DNA of 49,566 bases from Branchiostoma floridae (Eukaryota > Chordata > Leptocardii > Amphioxiformes > Branchiostomatidae), in contig NC_049995.1 of the NCBI RefSeq assembly GCF_000003815.2, positions 15,561,664 to 15,611,229 on the forward strand, in the 5' to 3' direction. The notes under the pieces were generated by a model that saw only the letters and a program-made list of their open reading frames with translations, did not search any database and was not told the DNA's origin. Both the position numbers and the translations under genes were made by a program. Below, one piece after another: positions 1 through 13,700 of this stretch (positions are counted from its first letter, which is position 1; every line of letters begins with the position of its first letter).

Positions 1-63
1 TATGAGTCTGCTATGTGGGACTTTATCGAAGGCTTTAGTGAAATCGAGTATCGCTAGATCCAC
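1..63 (-). mobile_element. Non-LTR retrotransposon reverse transcriptase fragment
   Basis: Minus frame reads DLAILDFTKAFDKVPHSRLI, the RT motif (LDFxKAFDxVxHxxL) of CR1/Jockey/L2-type LINEs. It runs off the window edge, inside the PKD1-like intron. Confidence 0.65.
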
Positions 64-400
64 CTGTCTTTTATTGTTCAGTGAATGAGGTGAATTTATT
101 GTCCCTGTGTGCTAAGGACTCACCTGTTACACAGAAAATACGTCGTGTCGTTTCTTGCCCTGTTTGTTACCACAATCTGGCTCAAAAACCTGCGAACAAA
201 ACATACAAAAATGTGTATGTTAATTTCTTATATCACTGACATACATGTATGTGTGAGGACTGAGATTGCTTTCCTACATGCAAAAGTGGCGATCGTGATT
301 GTATCGGTAGAGATCCCTTAGCTATTGGAGATTCTCTTCCCAGAGACCAGGGTCTCTGTACGCTATCTTTAGTTTACACCATTATGAAAAATCGACTCAC
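64..400. other. Intron, nothing recognised apart from the RT fragment
   Basis: No coding exon, repeat or RNA was recognised after the RT fragment. Confidence 0.5.
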
Positions 401-579
401 CATCCCGGACTGTATCCTTTATTATTGTGCCACACGCGCAGGTGGGAGAGTTCTCCCAAAGGTTCTTCTGTAGACAAAAGAAATGAGTCCACGCTTCCCT
501 TCTCAAACAGAACCCGCTTTTCGTCCCGCAGTTTGAAGGGGATGGTCTCGTTGGTAAGTCCACCAAGGACAATTGTTAC
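401..579 (-). CDS. PKD1-like exon 29: middle of PLAT domain
   Basis: Acceptor gttttcttag, donor gtgagt; phase 0 in, 2 out; 59 full codons. [26 protein letters not shown] and [13 protein letters not shown](W) are PLAT strands with the family WHDN-x-G-x-x-P-x-W signature. The next exon is outside the window. Confidence 0.92.
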
Positions 580-3500
580 CTAAGAAAACAAAATACACCA
601 TCAAGAAAGTTTAAGTCCTTTCCGCACCAGATGGTGCATATGGCAGCGCACATCGTTCTTGTAGCCCTGGGACACACAACTTTTGTGCAAGCACTGCAGC
701 AGGGGGCTGGTCCTGTGGTGGTCGTGTGTGTGTTACAGCACGACTTTTCTTTCCCAATTGCCGAGTCTTAAGCAAAGAAAGCAGCATGTACCATTTAGAA
801 AGTCTTTGGTATGACTCGGCCGGGGATCGAACTCACAATCTGAATGCATGGTAAACACTACCCACTTAGCCAGTGCACCGCTTTGGGTCAGTAGAGTATA
901 TGAAAGAACAACAAGCAGAGGCAAACCCTTCTTTCTCTAATTCTTGAGAGTCTATGTGCCGACAGATGAAGATATGCCATAACTACCTCAGCAGTTGTCC
1001 CAGCGTTCCCCCGGAAGCCGGTGTACACTGTGATGACGTATTGACATTCCTTCCGTGGGTTCAGAGTATGACCCGGAAGTATTCCAACTCCAGCCTATTC
1101 CAAATAAAAGACAATAATTATAGTTAAAATCTACGAGCTGGTAGACCGTGTACATAGTACATCCAACAACTATGACTATGTAAAGCTGTACGCTGTAGTC
1201 TTGAAGAGAGGTAACTAGAGCAACAAAGGATGGCGAGAATGAGGGAGATAGTCATGGGCATGACCTGAGAAACCAACTCGACCAGATGATGATCTCAGTT
1301 CATGACAATGGCATTTGCGTTTTGCCTCAATATTTCTAACGAAAAAATGTTGCATAGATTATTGTCTTGCAACAACTTGGAGGTACATGTACTTGGAAAG
1401 AAAAATCAAGACCCACAGATTACACTAAATATCATTTTGACATCCTCAGAAGTCCTTAGCCATACCCAGATCGTACCTAATAAATGACATTTCAAACAAA
1501 CAAACAAACAAATTTTTGAGTGTAATTATCTCTGGGTCAATATAGTACCTTTTGTAAGTCTCTCCTGTCAGCCTTTCTTGCGAAGAGTATCCCGAACAGG
1601 TACAGGCCGAACACGGCCAGAACCAGCACCATTCCCGAAGGGTTCTCCAGCACGTTTGCGGACAGCGCCTCCGCGATGTTGAGCGGGTTCGGCGGAACAA
1701 ACCCAGCAAACTTGGTCAGGTGGTCACACCGGCAGTGGATATGCGTCATGTTGGTCAGCAGGCCGACCTGTAGGAAAAGGGCAGCAACAATAAGCATGAC
1801 GCCATGACGACATAATAAACATTTTGTCAGTGAAAAGGTTTAAGACAAGACTGGGGCAGAAATGGGAACTGCAGCGAGATCAGTATAAGTATCACAGTAA
1901 GTACCACAGTAAGTATCGATTCACATATTGATGCTACAACCGCCACAGCTAGGACAGCCTCATTACCCAGAAGGAGGGTACCTACTGGCTGTGGTTCAAG
2001 GTCATTCAAGGTAATGATAAGCTCTTTCACAATTCCGAGTGCGCATGCATGTGCAGCAATATGAGTTGTGGAATAAACAGATAGCTTTATTGCACAACAA
2101 TTGTACAGGGTACAAAGTATGGCATCTACATAACTACAGTTTTATAACTTAACTTAACGTATATCTAACTAATACACGTATGGGATAAGTTTCTTACAAT
2201 CATAAAAGGCTTTTACAATCACTGGAGGAATAAATATGCAAACAAGATCTAGCTGGAAAACAGGTTCTTTTATCTGAACTATTAGGTAATAATCATATGC
2301 AAAAGAGAGGAAGACATTGTTTCCAGATGAGAACTGTTTACAAGTCAGGGGCCTTCACCTTGGACATATTACCCACAATTCCTATGGCTTCAGCGCCCGA
2401 CCCGGGTTACGCCCCGTGCGGGCACCAGTACAAGCAGGAATGTAGCATAAGGTAAGATTATGATACATCATCAGTGATTAACATGATAATTGACATTAGA
2501 ATCATTGAAAATGACGTAATAACATGACGTACCTCGCACCCATCGCTGTGCCACAAGTCAACTTCTTCGTCAAAGTAAACGCAAGATGACTCGAAGACAG
2601 TTAAAGTAAAGTGGACAAGTTCTTCTTCATCTAAGTCCAGATCAGAGCCAAACTGCACTCCTGTGATGATGCAAATGGGATCAACATAGTTAATTGATAA
2701 TTAACAACTGGTTACCAGGCTACCAAAAACAAGATGTGTTGTTTGTACTACCAACAGGAACTGATAGGTGGCGCTTTTTCCCGGCTTTGGAGTAACATAA
2801 CATTGAATGGCAATCATGATAAAATTGGTACGATGATCCCAGTTCTTTAAAGAAGATGAAGAAAAACAATCCAAAGTTATTTGTCTGTGATACTGATAGA
2901 AAACATAAGCACATACACACAGACAGCGCTAGCAACAAGGCATATCTTGTTTCTTCGGCCCGTCGTAAGAATGTTTCATAGCCAATAAAAGCTAAATCAG
3001 AGACAGCCCATATGAAAAGCAGCTTTTGGTGCTAGCCATTTTTGTACCACAGGTGCTGTTATTTGGTGGTGTTCGAAATAGAACCTTGATCGAACTGTGG
3101 GCGGGGTTCGAACAGAGGTGTTCGAAATAGAACCATGATCGAACTGTGGATGGGGTTCGAACGGAGGTGTTCGAAACAGAACCATGATCGAACTGTGGGC
3201 GGGCTTCGAACGGAGGTGTTCGAAATAGAACCATGATCGAACTGTGGATGGGGTTCGAACGGAGGTGTTCGAAATAGAACCATGATAGAACTGTGGATGG
3301 GGTTCGAACGGAGGTGTTCGAAATAGAACCATGATCGAACAGTGGGCGGGGTTCGAACGGAGGTGTTCGAAATAGAACCATGATCGAACAGTGGGCGGGG
3401 TTCGAACAGAGGTGTTCGAAATAGAACCATGATCGAACAGTGGGCGGGGTTCGAACGGAGGTGTTCGAAATAGAACCATGATAGAACTGTGGATGGGGTT

Positions 3501-6500
3501 CGAACGGAGGTGTTCGAAATAGAACCATGATCGAACAGTGGGCGGGGTTCGAACAGAGGTGTTCGAAATAGAACCATGATCAAACAGTGGACGGGTTCGA
3601 ACAGAGGTGTTCGAAATAGAACCATGATAGAACTGTGGATGGGGTTCGAACAAAGGTGTTTGAAATAGAACCATGATCGAACTGTGGATGGGGTTCGAAC
3701 AGAGGTGTTCGAAATAGAACCTTGATCGAACAGTGGGCGGGGTTCGAACAGAGGTGTTCGAAATAGAACCATGATAGAACTGTGGATGGGGTTCGAACAG
3801 AGGTGTTCGAAATAGAACCATGATCGAACAGTGGACGGGGTTCGAACAGAGGTGTTCGAAATTGAACCATGATCAAAACACGTACAGTGGGCGGGGTTCG
3901 AACAGAGGTGTTCGAAATAGAAACATGATCGAACAGTGGGTGGGGTTCGAACAGGGGTGTTCGAAATAGAACCATGATCGAACAGTGGGCGGGGCTTTGG
4001 TATAGGTCTATATAATTGCATTATATTGCAACAAAGCTGACAGAGATAAATAGAGGAACATTACCGATTCCAAATTTTGTTAGGTTTCCAACGTCATACT
4101 CCGTGATGTCCACCTCCTCCCCATGCAGCAGCCACTGGTAGGGGCTGGAGGTGAGGTTTGTTCCGTTGACCCACGGAACTGAGACGATCTGGTCTTCAGA
4201 AACAGGCAGCGTGGCTGTCCAGTTGAAGGCGTCTTGAGTAGGTACACAGTCTTTGCAGAGAAATAAGGAGACGTCTTGGGGAAATCGGGTCGAGTTGAAG
4301 TCGAGGTCAAAGCCCAAGGTGGACTGTTCCTTCCCAACAAGGAACTCAAACACCTGAAGCATTTAACGAATAAATGCAGCTACTTTATTGCAGCTTTGTA
4401 CCTCAGCTGGCTAAGAAAAGCCCACTTTAAACTATTTCTATTGAGTAGGCCGACTCCTCTCTGTATTGCAAGGAACTAAAGTTAAGTCCGACTTAAAATA
4501 AACACTGGGTCCGCCCGGGCCCAAAAACACCCCGAAAGCTGCAAGATGTTCCACGGGGCCAGGTAGGAATCACGGCGGCCCGGAAATGCATAAAAACAGC
4601 CTGGCAGGACCCCTTTTTTGAACTGGGAACTAAGCTCTACCTGGGAGCTAACTTACAATCACTGGGAGCTAACTTACCGTCAGGTTGCCAATTGCTGCTG
4701 ACGCTTCAAAGATATATACAGATCCGTTAACACTCTCGTTCTTCCGTCTGGTCAGGATGTCGATGGGTTCGCTCAAACCAGAAACTGGAATGGTTCGGTC
4801 TCCGCATTTCACCTCTAGACCTGTGACGTCAGTACGTATCTCCTGTGAGTTATTGGAGTACTCGAACGGGTTGAAGTTCGACTCCACAAACTGAAATATG
4901 AATTTGAAATCAGAAAGATTATCATTTAAAAGAAAACTGTTATTGCCATTTGGTGCTAACTCGTGTGATCTCAATACGACAGTAGTTGCCCCAGGTGCAA
5001 CTTTAGGTCTTTTAGGGAGGGCCCGCAATTTTTCCTTTCCCCAAAACAAATTCTGACTATGGATATGCACTCCACGCAGACGGCAACTAAGGGACCAACA
5101 AAGTGCAGTGGTGTATAAAAGGAAATACTCTCCAAGCAGAGGTTTGGCTTTGGCTGTTTTTGACGTGTTTTAGGCGTTTTTGTGGGACTTTCTATGTTGA
5201 ACAGTTTTCTTAATATCTACCACCTAAACCACCTGACAAAAACGCTTAAAATACATCAAAAACAGCCAGAACCGAACCTCTGCTAGGAGAGTAAAAAGGA
5301 AAAACACAAATCGTGACAACGTTACCTGTATCCCAACGTCTTCACTTCTAGGGCAAGAACGACCGACCAAGCTCTGCAAGGACGGAACCCTGACCAGACA
5401 GTCACTGTCTCCTCCAACAAGATAAACTCTTTCCGTCAGTTCCACCGGAAACATCGTCAGATTCTCGAACCGCGTTCCGTTCTCGTCGAACCACACCAAC
5501 TTTTCGAACCTCGTTCGATTCTCTCGCTGGATCCTCAGATGCATCTGAGAACAGGGCCAAGTTTAGCATTAAAAAAAAACAGCTACCACAATACAACACA
5601 GACATATCACAACACTAAAGAAACTTATAGAAATGGAAACAAATGTAGCCTAGAGGGACACAAACTTCTTTCTGTTACAAAGGACAAACAGCTCTGGAGA
5701 TCGAACTTAACGTGTTCCACCTTGCAAGATGATGAGCGATGATCATAATGATGAAAAAATCACATTCAACCATTTGAAAAAGTTTAAAGATATTTCTAAA
5801 ACATGATCTAACAGTAAAAGAATCACACAGATGTTTGAAAATTATTCTAAATTTCATATAACTTTATATGGTAAGTTTATTTGATCCCAAAATGCTGAAA
5901 GGAATCAAAATCAATTCAAATTTTCATTCAGGCCTAGATATTCTTTTATTCAAAATATTTCAACTTATTACAAATATCATCTAAAAATGCTTACAAAAAG
6001 TACACGTTATCTAAAAAAAAAACTTTACCTTTGATAAAGAAAAATCTGCGTAAACGTTTAGATCCTCGTACTCTGGCATCATCTTGTTGAGATACATGTC
6101 GTTCATGGTGTCCAGGGCTTGGAAAGATGCAGTGGTTGCCTCTTTATTCTGCAATGTGAGACACAGTCGAGAACAGTTTCAGCAGGATTATAATAAACGC
6201 ACTTACTAACTTGATAAGGTATGCTCATCGCTTAGGTGATAAGGCATACTAGTACTTACAACAAACAAACACATACACGCACGCACGCGCGCACACACAC
6301 ACAACACACACATTAAACACATACACATACAACATACACAAACGCACACACACACACACACACAAACGCACACACACACACACATACATATACATACACC
6401 ATACACATACAGATACATCGATGGAAATAAAGCAATTGTTGTGTAAAAATAGTCTCTTCAAGTTTGTTATCTTATAGATTTGGCTCTAACATAAGCTGTT

Positions 6501-7671
6501 TCAACTTGAATGCGTCAAAATTTCGGACACTTGTAGGGTACAANNNNNNNNNNNNNNNNNNNNNNNNNNNNNNNNNNNNNNNNNNNNNNNNNNNNNNNNN
6601 NNNNNNNNNNNNNNNNNNNNNNNNNNNNNNNNNNNNNNNNNNNNNNNNNNNNNNNNNNNNNNNNNNNNNNNNNNNNNNNNNNNNNNNNNNNNNNNNNNNN
6701 NNNNNNNNNNNNNNNNNNNNNNNNNNNNNNNNNNNNNNNNNNNNNNNNNNNNNNNNNNNNNNNNNNNNNNNNNNNNNNNNNNNNNNNNNNNNNNNNNNNN
6801 NNNNNNNNNNNNNNNNNNNNNNNNNNNNNNNNNNNNNNNNNNNNNNNNNNNNNNNNNNNNNNNNNNNNNNNNNNNNNNNNNNNNNNNNNNNNNNNNNNNN
6901 NNNNNNNNNNNNNNNNNNNNNNNNNNNNNNNNNNNNNNNNNNNNNNNNNNNNNNNNNNNNNNNNNNNNNNNNNNNNNNNNNNNNNNNNNNNNNNNNNNNN
7001 NNNNNNNNNNNNNNNNNNNNNNNNNNNNNNNNNNNNNNNNNNNNNNNNNNNNNNNNNNNNNNNNNNNNNNNNNNNNNNNNNNNNNNNNNNNNNNNNNNNN
7101 NNNNNNNNNNNNNNNNNNNNNNNNNNNNNNNNNNNNNNNNNNNNNNNNNNNNNNNNNNNNNNNNNNNNNNNNNNNNNNNNNNNNNNNNNNNNNNNNNNNN
7201 NNNNNNNNNNNNNNNNNNNNNNNNNNNNNNNNNNNNNNNNNNNNNNNNNNNNNNNNNNNNNNNNNNNNNNNNNNNNNNNNNNNNNNNNNNNNNNNNNNNN
7301 NNNNNNNNNNNNNNNNNNNNNNNNNNNNNNNNNNNNNNNNNNNNNNNNNNNNNNNNNNNNNNNNNNNNNNNNNNNNNNNNNNNNNNNNNNNNNNNNNNNN
7401 NNNNNNNNNNNNNNNNNNNNNNNNNNNNNNNNNNNNNNNNNNNCCTGGGTTACCTGCCGCAATGGTCCATTTTGCTGCAAAGGAATCTGATGGAGTATCC
7501 GACTCACACTGCCATTCTAAAATCTCATCTTCAAGAAAACAAGGCTACCTACCTCAGAGTCTATACATTTGACTTTAGAAACTTAGCACAAATGACTGAA
7601 AACTGCATGTTCTACTACGCTATGTGTGTGTGTGTGTGTGTGTGTATGCATGTATGTGTGTGTGTGTGTAT

Positions 7672-7719
<48 letters not shown>

Positions 7720-10700
7720 ATGTGTGTGTGTGTGTGCATGTATGTGTGTGTGTGTATGTGTGTGTGTGTATGCGTGAGTGTGTGTGTGTGTGTGACCACC
7801 CGCGAGAGTGTGTGTGCGTGTATGACTATGTCTGCGTCTCTACTGTGTGCGTGCGTGGGTGCGACTCTGTGTGCCTGTGCCTGAGTGTCCTCCTCCTGCC
7901 TCGTGCGTTCGTGCCTGTGCCTCCGCGTCCTCCTCATATGTGTCAGCAACCTGCTGGCGGCTTGCGTGATGCTCTGTAGCTTCTGGATGGGCGCGGATCG
8001 TCACGGAGACGGAGAGGAGGGGTCTCCTAGCAACCAGGAGCAGCATGCAGGTTCTGCTGGCCGGCAGTGTGAATAAAAGGAACTGAGGTCTTTAAGCTAA
8101 TCCGAGTCCTGCTATTCTCGACTATTATCAATTTGCTCATACATGANNNNNNNNNNNNNNNNNNNNNNNNNNNNNNNNNNNNNNNNNNNNNNNNNNNNNN
8201 NNNNNNNNNNNNNNNNNNNNNNNNNNNNNNNNNNNNNNNNNNNNNNGGGGGTTATGCTAAGATGTACTTACCATCTAAAGTATAATCTGAATTATACCTC
8301 ATACGAGACCTTGTTCAGGGAGAGTATAAATCATTTCCTTTTGTGCACCATCTAGCGATTCCCAGGAATACTGCATATTGTACTCTCCCTGAACAAGGTC
8401 GAGTCAGTGAGGTATAACTGTCTTTACAGCACAGCAAGTAGTTGACTGACCTGACAACATCACGGCCGCCATTTTGTTGATCTCTTCCATCGGAGTCTTC
8501 TCAAGGTCATCTGCAAGTTCCCTTGTTTTGTCGAACGCCTTTTTCATGCAGGAAGAGGCCGATACCTATCAAACACAAGGACACGTAGTAAGCCTGTGTT
8601 TGGTCAATGAAGAACTGCCCCTAATTTTTAAGCTAATATCAAATTGGCTACTGCAGTTTACAAAAGGCGCTAGAGGGCCCAAACTTACACTTTCTTTCTG
8701 CCCAAAGAGCTATGTACGACTCAAAAATCGTCAGCCATGGCATGTCCCAGATATAATTACTCTGATGCAGTATCATACTAAGCCGCTAGGAGGACAAAAT
8801 GATGAGCCTCATCAAAACCTACCCACGACCTAAATATCAATACAATCCATCTGGGCAATCTCGAGTTATGCTAGTCATCTACACACATACATATTATGTA
8901 TGTGTGAAGATGACTGAGCATAACGAGATAAACATCCGAAAATAATTTCATCAAGTTGGTAGATCATAAGATATAAGAGTTCTCTTTTTACACAACCAAT
9001 TTATCTCACCTGCTGACGTTTCGATGTCTGCCAGACATCTTCCTAAGAGCTTCTAACAAACAAAGGGGGGTACAAGCTCATCCATGTTTGGGATAGTGTT
9101 CTTGCTGCAAAAGCGCCACCTACATTGGCTACATATAGCGGCAAGAAGCAGAACTCCAGTTAGAAGCTCTGAGGAAGATGTCTGACAGCCATCAAAACAT
9201 CAGCAGGTGAGATAACTTGGTTGTGTAAAAAGAAAACTCTCGAGATAAACACTATCACACACACACACATACAATTGCTACCGAAAGACATAATCTTCTT
9301 GGCGAACGCTAAATTCCATACCTGACATTTTCCGGACACCATTTTGGGACTACCAGTTGCCAGGAAGATGGAGATGGTCACGCCGGTGACGCTCCCAGCA
9401 TTGTCTATGGGCACGTTCCCCAACCCATCCATAACTTTGTCTACGAGCTAAGAAAGAAAATAATAAAAAAAACAGTAGTAATGATCAGGCCATGCTGATT
9501 TGATTTATGGATGACATCCACGCGTCCAGGACTTTTCTTCATTTGAATGAGTACGTATAACAATTTATTAGATACTGTCAGAATATATAGAACTTTGTGT
9601 CATACTTGGGCCGCAATAACTTTGATACAGGTGCTCCAGACCGGGTGATAAAAAACAGACTACTAGTATCACACACTGGCTTCAAAGTTTTATCACACAG
9701 GCTTCTATGGAATAATTCGAACGTACTCTGCGCACGCCGAGTGCGGTGGGGTCGAAAATTCGAATGCTGATTCGTTGCTAAATATTGCTGTTGCAACAAT
9801 TTTTGTTCGAGGGCACCAAATTTTCTCAACTTCTGGAGCATTTCACATCAAAACAGATGGGTATGACATAAATAAAATACAACACAGTGTATCGCCCTCA
9901 GTCCCAGCCCTCCCGCGGGTCGGATCACCCTCCGGCCTTCAGGCGATCCTACCCGCGGTTGGGCTGGTACCTCGGGTGATACATTATACACCACATATAT
10001 ACCAATTACCTCGGTCGTGTCATCTCCTGCGGCGGCCATAGCTCCGGTCACAGCCGAGGCAAAAATAGAGCCTTTAAAAGCGGTCTGTGCGTCTCCTAAC
10101 GCAAGGGTTTTAAAGAAACCGCCGTCTGGGTAAACGAAGTAGTTGTCCATGTAGCTCTGGAGCTGGGACCTGGACGGTGGATTTATCTGCAATGGAGATA
10201 TTAATGAATTAAGGGTTAATGACCCGCCCTGACGTACATACGGTGCCATAATTCATGGCCGGCTCCTATAACTACCGAACACACGGCCGAGCATATCGAA
10301 TAACATATTTCACACAAAATAATAGGTTATATTATGACAGGAAACATTTTTATTTAAAGAAGAAATGTGCTACAAATGTTGGCATAAAGAGTTTATTCCC
10401 CTGCATAATGGTATTGCCAAGTGGTCATTAATAAGGCTATTTTGCTAATTAATGACCGTGATTAACATTTCATGAAATGCGGCCTTCTGAGTGGTCGACG
10501 TCACCTGGCTATATGACAATGAATGATAATAACTTGATTGCTCAACACATTGTACCAGGTACAAAGTATGCATGGCATCAATTGATATCTAACTACCCTT
10601 CCATAATACTAATCTACCTAATCTAAGAGTGTGTAAGAATTTTACCCACTTCGATCGGTGGTAGGCCAAACTCAGCATAGCGCCCGTCTGGGGAGGTGGC

Positions 10701-13700
10701 ACGGACAGTCAACAGCAGGGTACCGGCAGCAAGGTCTACCAAAGGCGTGTAAGGAACCTAGAAAAAACAGGAATGAATGAATGGATGAATGAATGGATGA
10801 ATGAATGAATGGATTCAGAATGAATGAATGAATCGATGAATGAATCAATGAATCAATGAATGAATCAATGAATAAATGAAAGATATCCATATATATAGCT
10901 TAAATTCACAAAATCAGTTATGCCACATAAGTGCCTTTCCCGAAGGCAGACGATCGGTAGCATGACTGTTACAAATACAGCACCTCTAGGTTCTGGGACA
11001 AATACCCTACAGTTTTGTCAAACGACCCCAATAATATAAACTTGGCCTCACCCATTGCGAGGACACCGGTATGAAGATCCTGTTGTCTGTGGGAGGACCG
11101 TCTCCTGGAAACGCTGACTTGGCCATTTCTGCCCCGACTGGAATCAGCTCGAATTGCATGGATATCTCCACGGGGCCCAGGATGTCAGCAAAATCTAGGG
11201 TAAATAACAGGAGTTGTAGTCTTAGTAGTCCATTATCAACAAAGTAACACAAACCATTGGACCACATGACAACCTCTTAACAACTGAGATGAAACAAAAG
11301 CTGATTAGTTTGGCCCTGTGGCAAGGTCATCAGGTCTTGTAAAAGCAGTATTACAAGGGACAGTCCCAGCAAGCCAGAAGAAAGAGGAAAAGATGGGAGG
11401 ACAACATGAGAGAATGAACTGGGTTAAGTCTAGCCAAAGTGATGAGAACGGTGGAAGACAGAGTCAGAAGGAGGAGGATAGTGCAGCGAACTGTCATGGT
11501 GCCCCAACGACCCACATAGAACTTGGTCAAGGCATAGGTGAGATGAGTGCATTGTGTTCTGCTGCTTGCAGATGGAAGCTTGTGATAAAACATTGAAGCC
11601 TGTGTTGTACGACTTTTTATCACCCAGTCCGGAACAGCTGTATGGAACGTTATCGCGGCCCAGGTATGACATAAAGACCCTTACCTATACACTTTGCGCA
11701 GAACCTATCAATCAGTGCCACTCCTCCTGTCGGCATCATAGTGCAGGCATCTGAAGACTCCCCTTCCGTAGCTTCTTCCAACAGTTGTTCTGGCGTTGGA
11801 TATACATTAAAGCGCCACTCGGCGATCCTGGAGAAATCTGCAACGTCGGTGACATAATCATCAGTCAGGCGTATGGTGTAGTAGCCCTCTGCCTGGAAAC
11901 ACAGAAAAGTGGTAGTTGAACAAAATGTTTACAAATACAAAAATGTAAGACAAAAAACATTCGGATAAATGGTTCATAGCCCTTTTTAAGTTGTATTGTT
12001 GTCTTATTGAGGCGGCCCACTTCTGTTGACGCTATTTGCCTCCCCAACCGAAGTTAGGTACCGTTTTTGTCACCTGGGTGGAGTAATGAGAAGTCATTTG
12101 AAGTGCCTTTCTTGTGGGCACAAGATACTGTTCGGTGGCATACTAAGGGATTCGAATGCGGTACCTTTACATTGTCAACAAACGGTTTCCATGACAACGC
12201 GAAAAATATGAAAAAATTTCCAAAAATGTTGTGAAATTGTTGATAACTAAATTCTAGGAAAAGTCATTTGGTGGCTCTAACGTAAGCCATTCTGGCGTTT
12301 AGCGACATTTGTTGGCGCTGGCCTCAAAAGCCCCCCCCCCCCCTCGTCTGAATAGTGTTATAAGGAAGACAGGGAGGGATAGTGTGTAACAAAGACTGTT
12401 TACCACTTAATGAAGAAACCATAAAACTGCACAGCTCACCCAAAACGTTCCGGCGACAACTCTAAGCCGAGTGTCATCACTTAAGTAGGTGTCGATGCCG
12501 GCAGTCCAGTCCTGGCCTGCAAAAGCTGCTGGGTATTCTTCCAGGGTGAATTCTGTGGTTCCAAATATTTGAGACTCCGTGAACAGCTCCAAGGCTTCAG
12601 TTGATGCCGTCTTGGATGGGTCGCAGTTCTCTTGACGGCTAACGGGTTCACATCTGAGAGAAACACAGAGTATAAGTTTCTTCTAGAATAATTTAAAGAT
12701 TATAAGATTATGAACTGGGACGAAGGAGGATACAAGCTTAGCCGCATTTGGGACTGTTTTCTCGTCGCAAAAACGCCACCTACATCGGCTACTTATTAAT
12801 AGCGGTGAGAAGCAGAACTCAAGTCACAAGTTCTGAGGAAGATGTCTGATAGACATCGCCATCAGCAGGTGAGAAAAACTGTTTGAAAGAAAATTCTTAT
12901 GTTCTAAGCTATATACACACTTCATACACACTTCATATATACTGCTTTTAGATACATGTGTAACGTACTGTATATCCAGTTGCCCTAGTGAGTCGTCCGG
13001 CACCACCTGAAGGACGGTATAACGGGTGACAGGAGGGAAGTTTCCGGCAGTGATCTCCACGGTGATGTTGGCGATGAGACCGAGAGGGCGATCGTCAGCC
13101 GGAGACTCAAACACCAGCACCCCTGGATCCGAACCCGCGACCTGAGATCCAAGTCTGACGTCCGATTGTTCTAAAGAGAGTACAAGAAATGCATTAGAAA
13201 CAAGCAAATCATGGTCCTCAAGCAAAACGAACTACTAATTTGTTTATTCTTATTCTTACACATTCATATCTATGGTGACCAATCGCAGTCCTTCCAGCTG
13301 TCAAGTCAGTTGCTACAATATGAAATCCAACACCATGAAGTGTCTGCTACTTTGCCGGTAACCATGGTGACAGCCGTCTGGTCCAGGTCATTGACACTAT
13401 TTGTTTGGAGAAGAAGAAGAGGAAGAAACGAAGCAAAAACAAAAAGTTGCTTCCGTGAAGGTAAAGGTCTCGTACCGGAGTTTCTTTCACACATGTGGAG
13501 GTAGGCAGACACTCTCAGGCCAAAGGGCTACAGTTGTTCCAAGAAATGAAGGACGCAAAACTTAATCAATATGGTTGAAAGTCGTTTCCTACTTCTTTTT
13601 GGTGAATTCAGAACATGTTTGTACATGTATGTCATTTTGTCTTCGGGATAGAATTTTTTTCAACCTAAATTTAACCTTGAAACATCTTCAGCCCAAGCAT

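Noticed and set aside
2992-4021. Long minus-strand ORFs rich in Pro, Arg, Ser (178-320 codons)
   Set aside because: They are frames read through the 49-bp satellite; 49 is not a multiple of three, so all frames open in turn. No splice or start logic.
7464-7484. A 21-base exon-like stretch between cctttgcag and gtaacc on the minus strand
   Set aside because: Phase 0 in and out does not repair the 1-to-0 break between exons 21 and 22; too short and next to a gap.
6206-7949. Cys/Val- and His/Thr-rich ORFs
   Set aside because: Translations of (CA)n and (GT)n microsatellites and of N runs.
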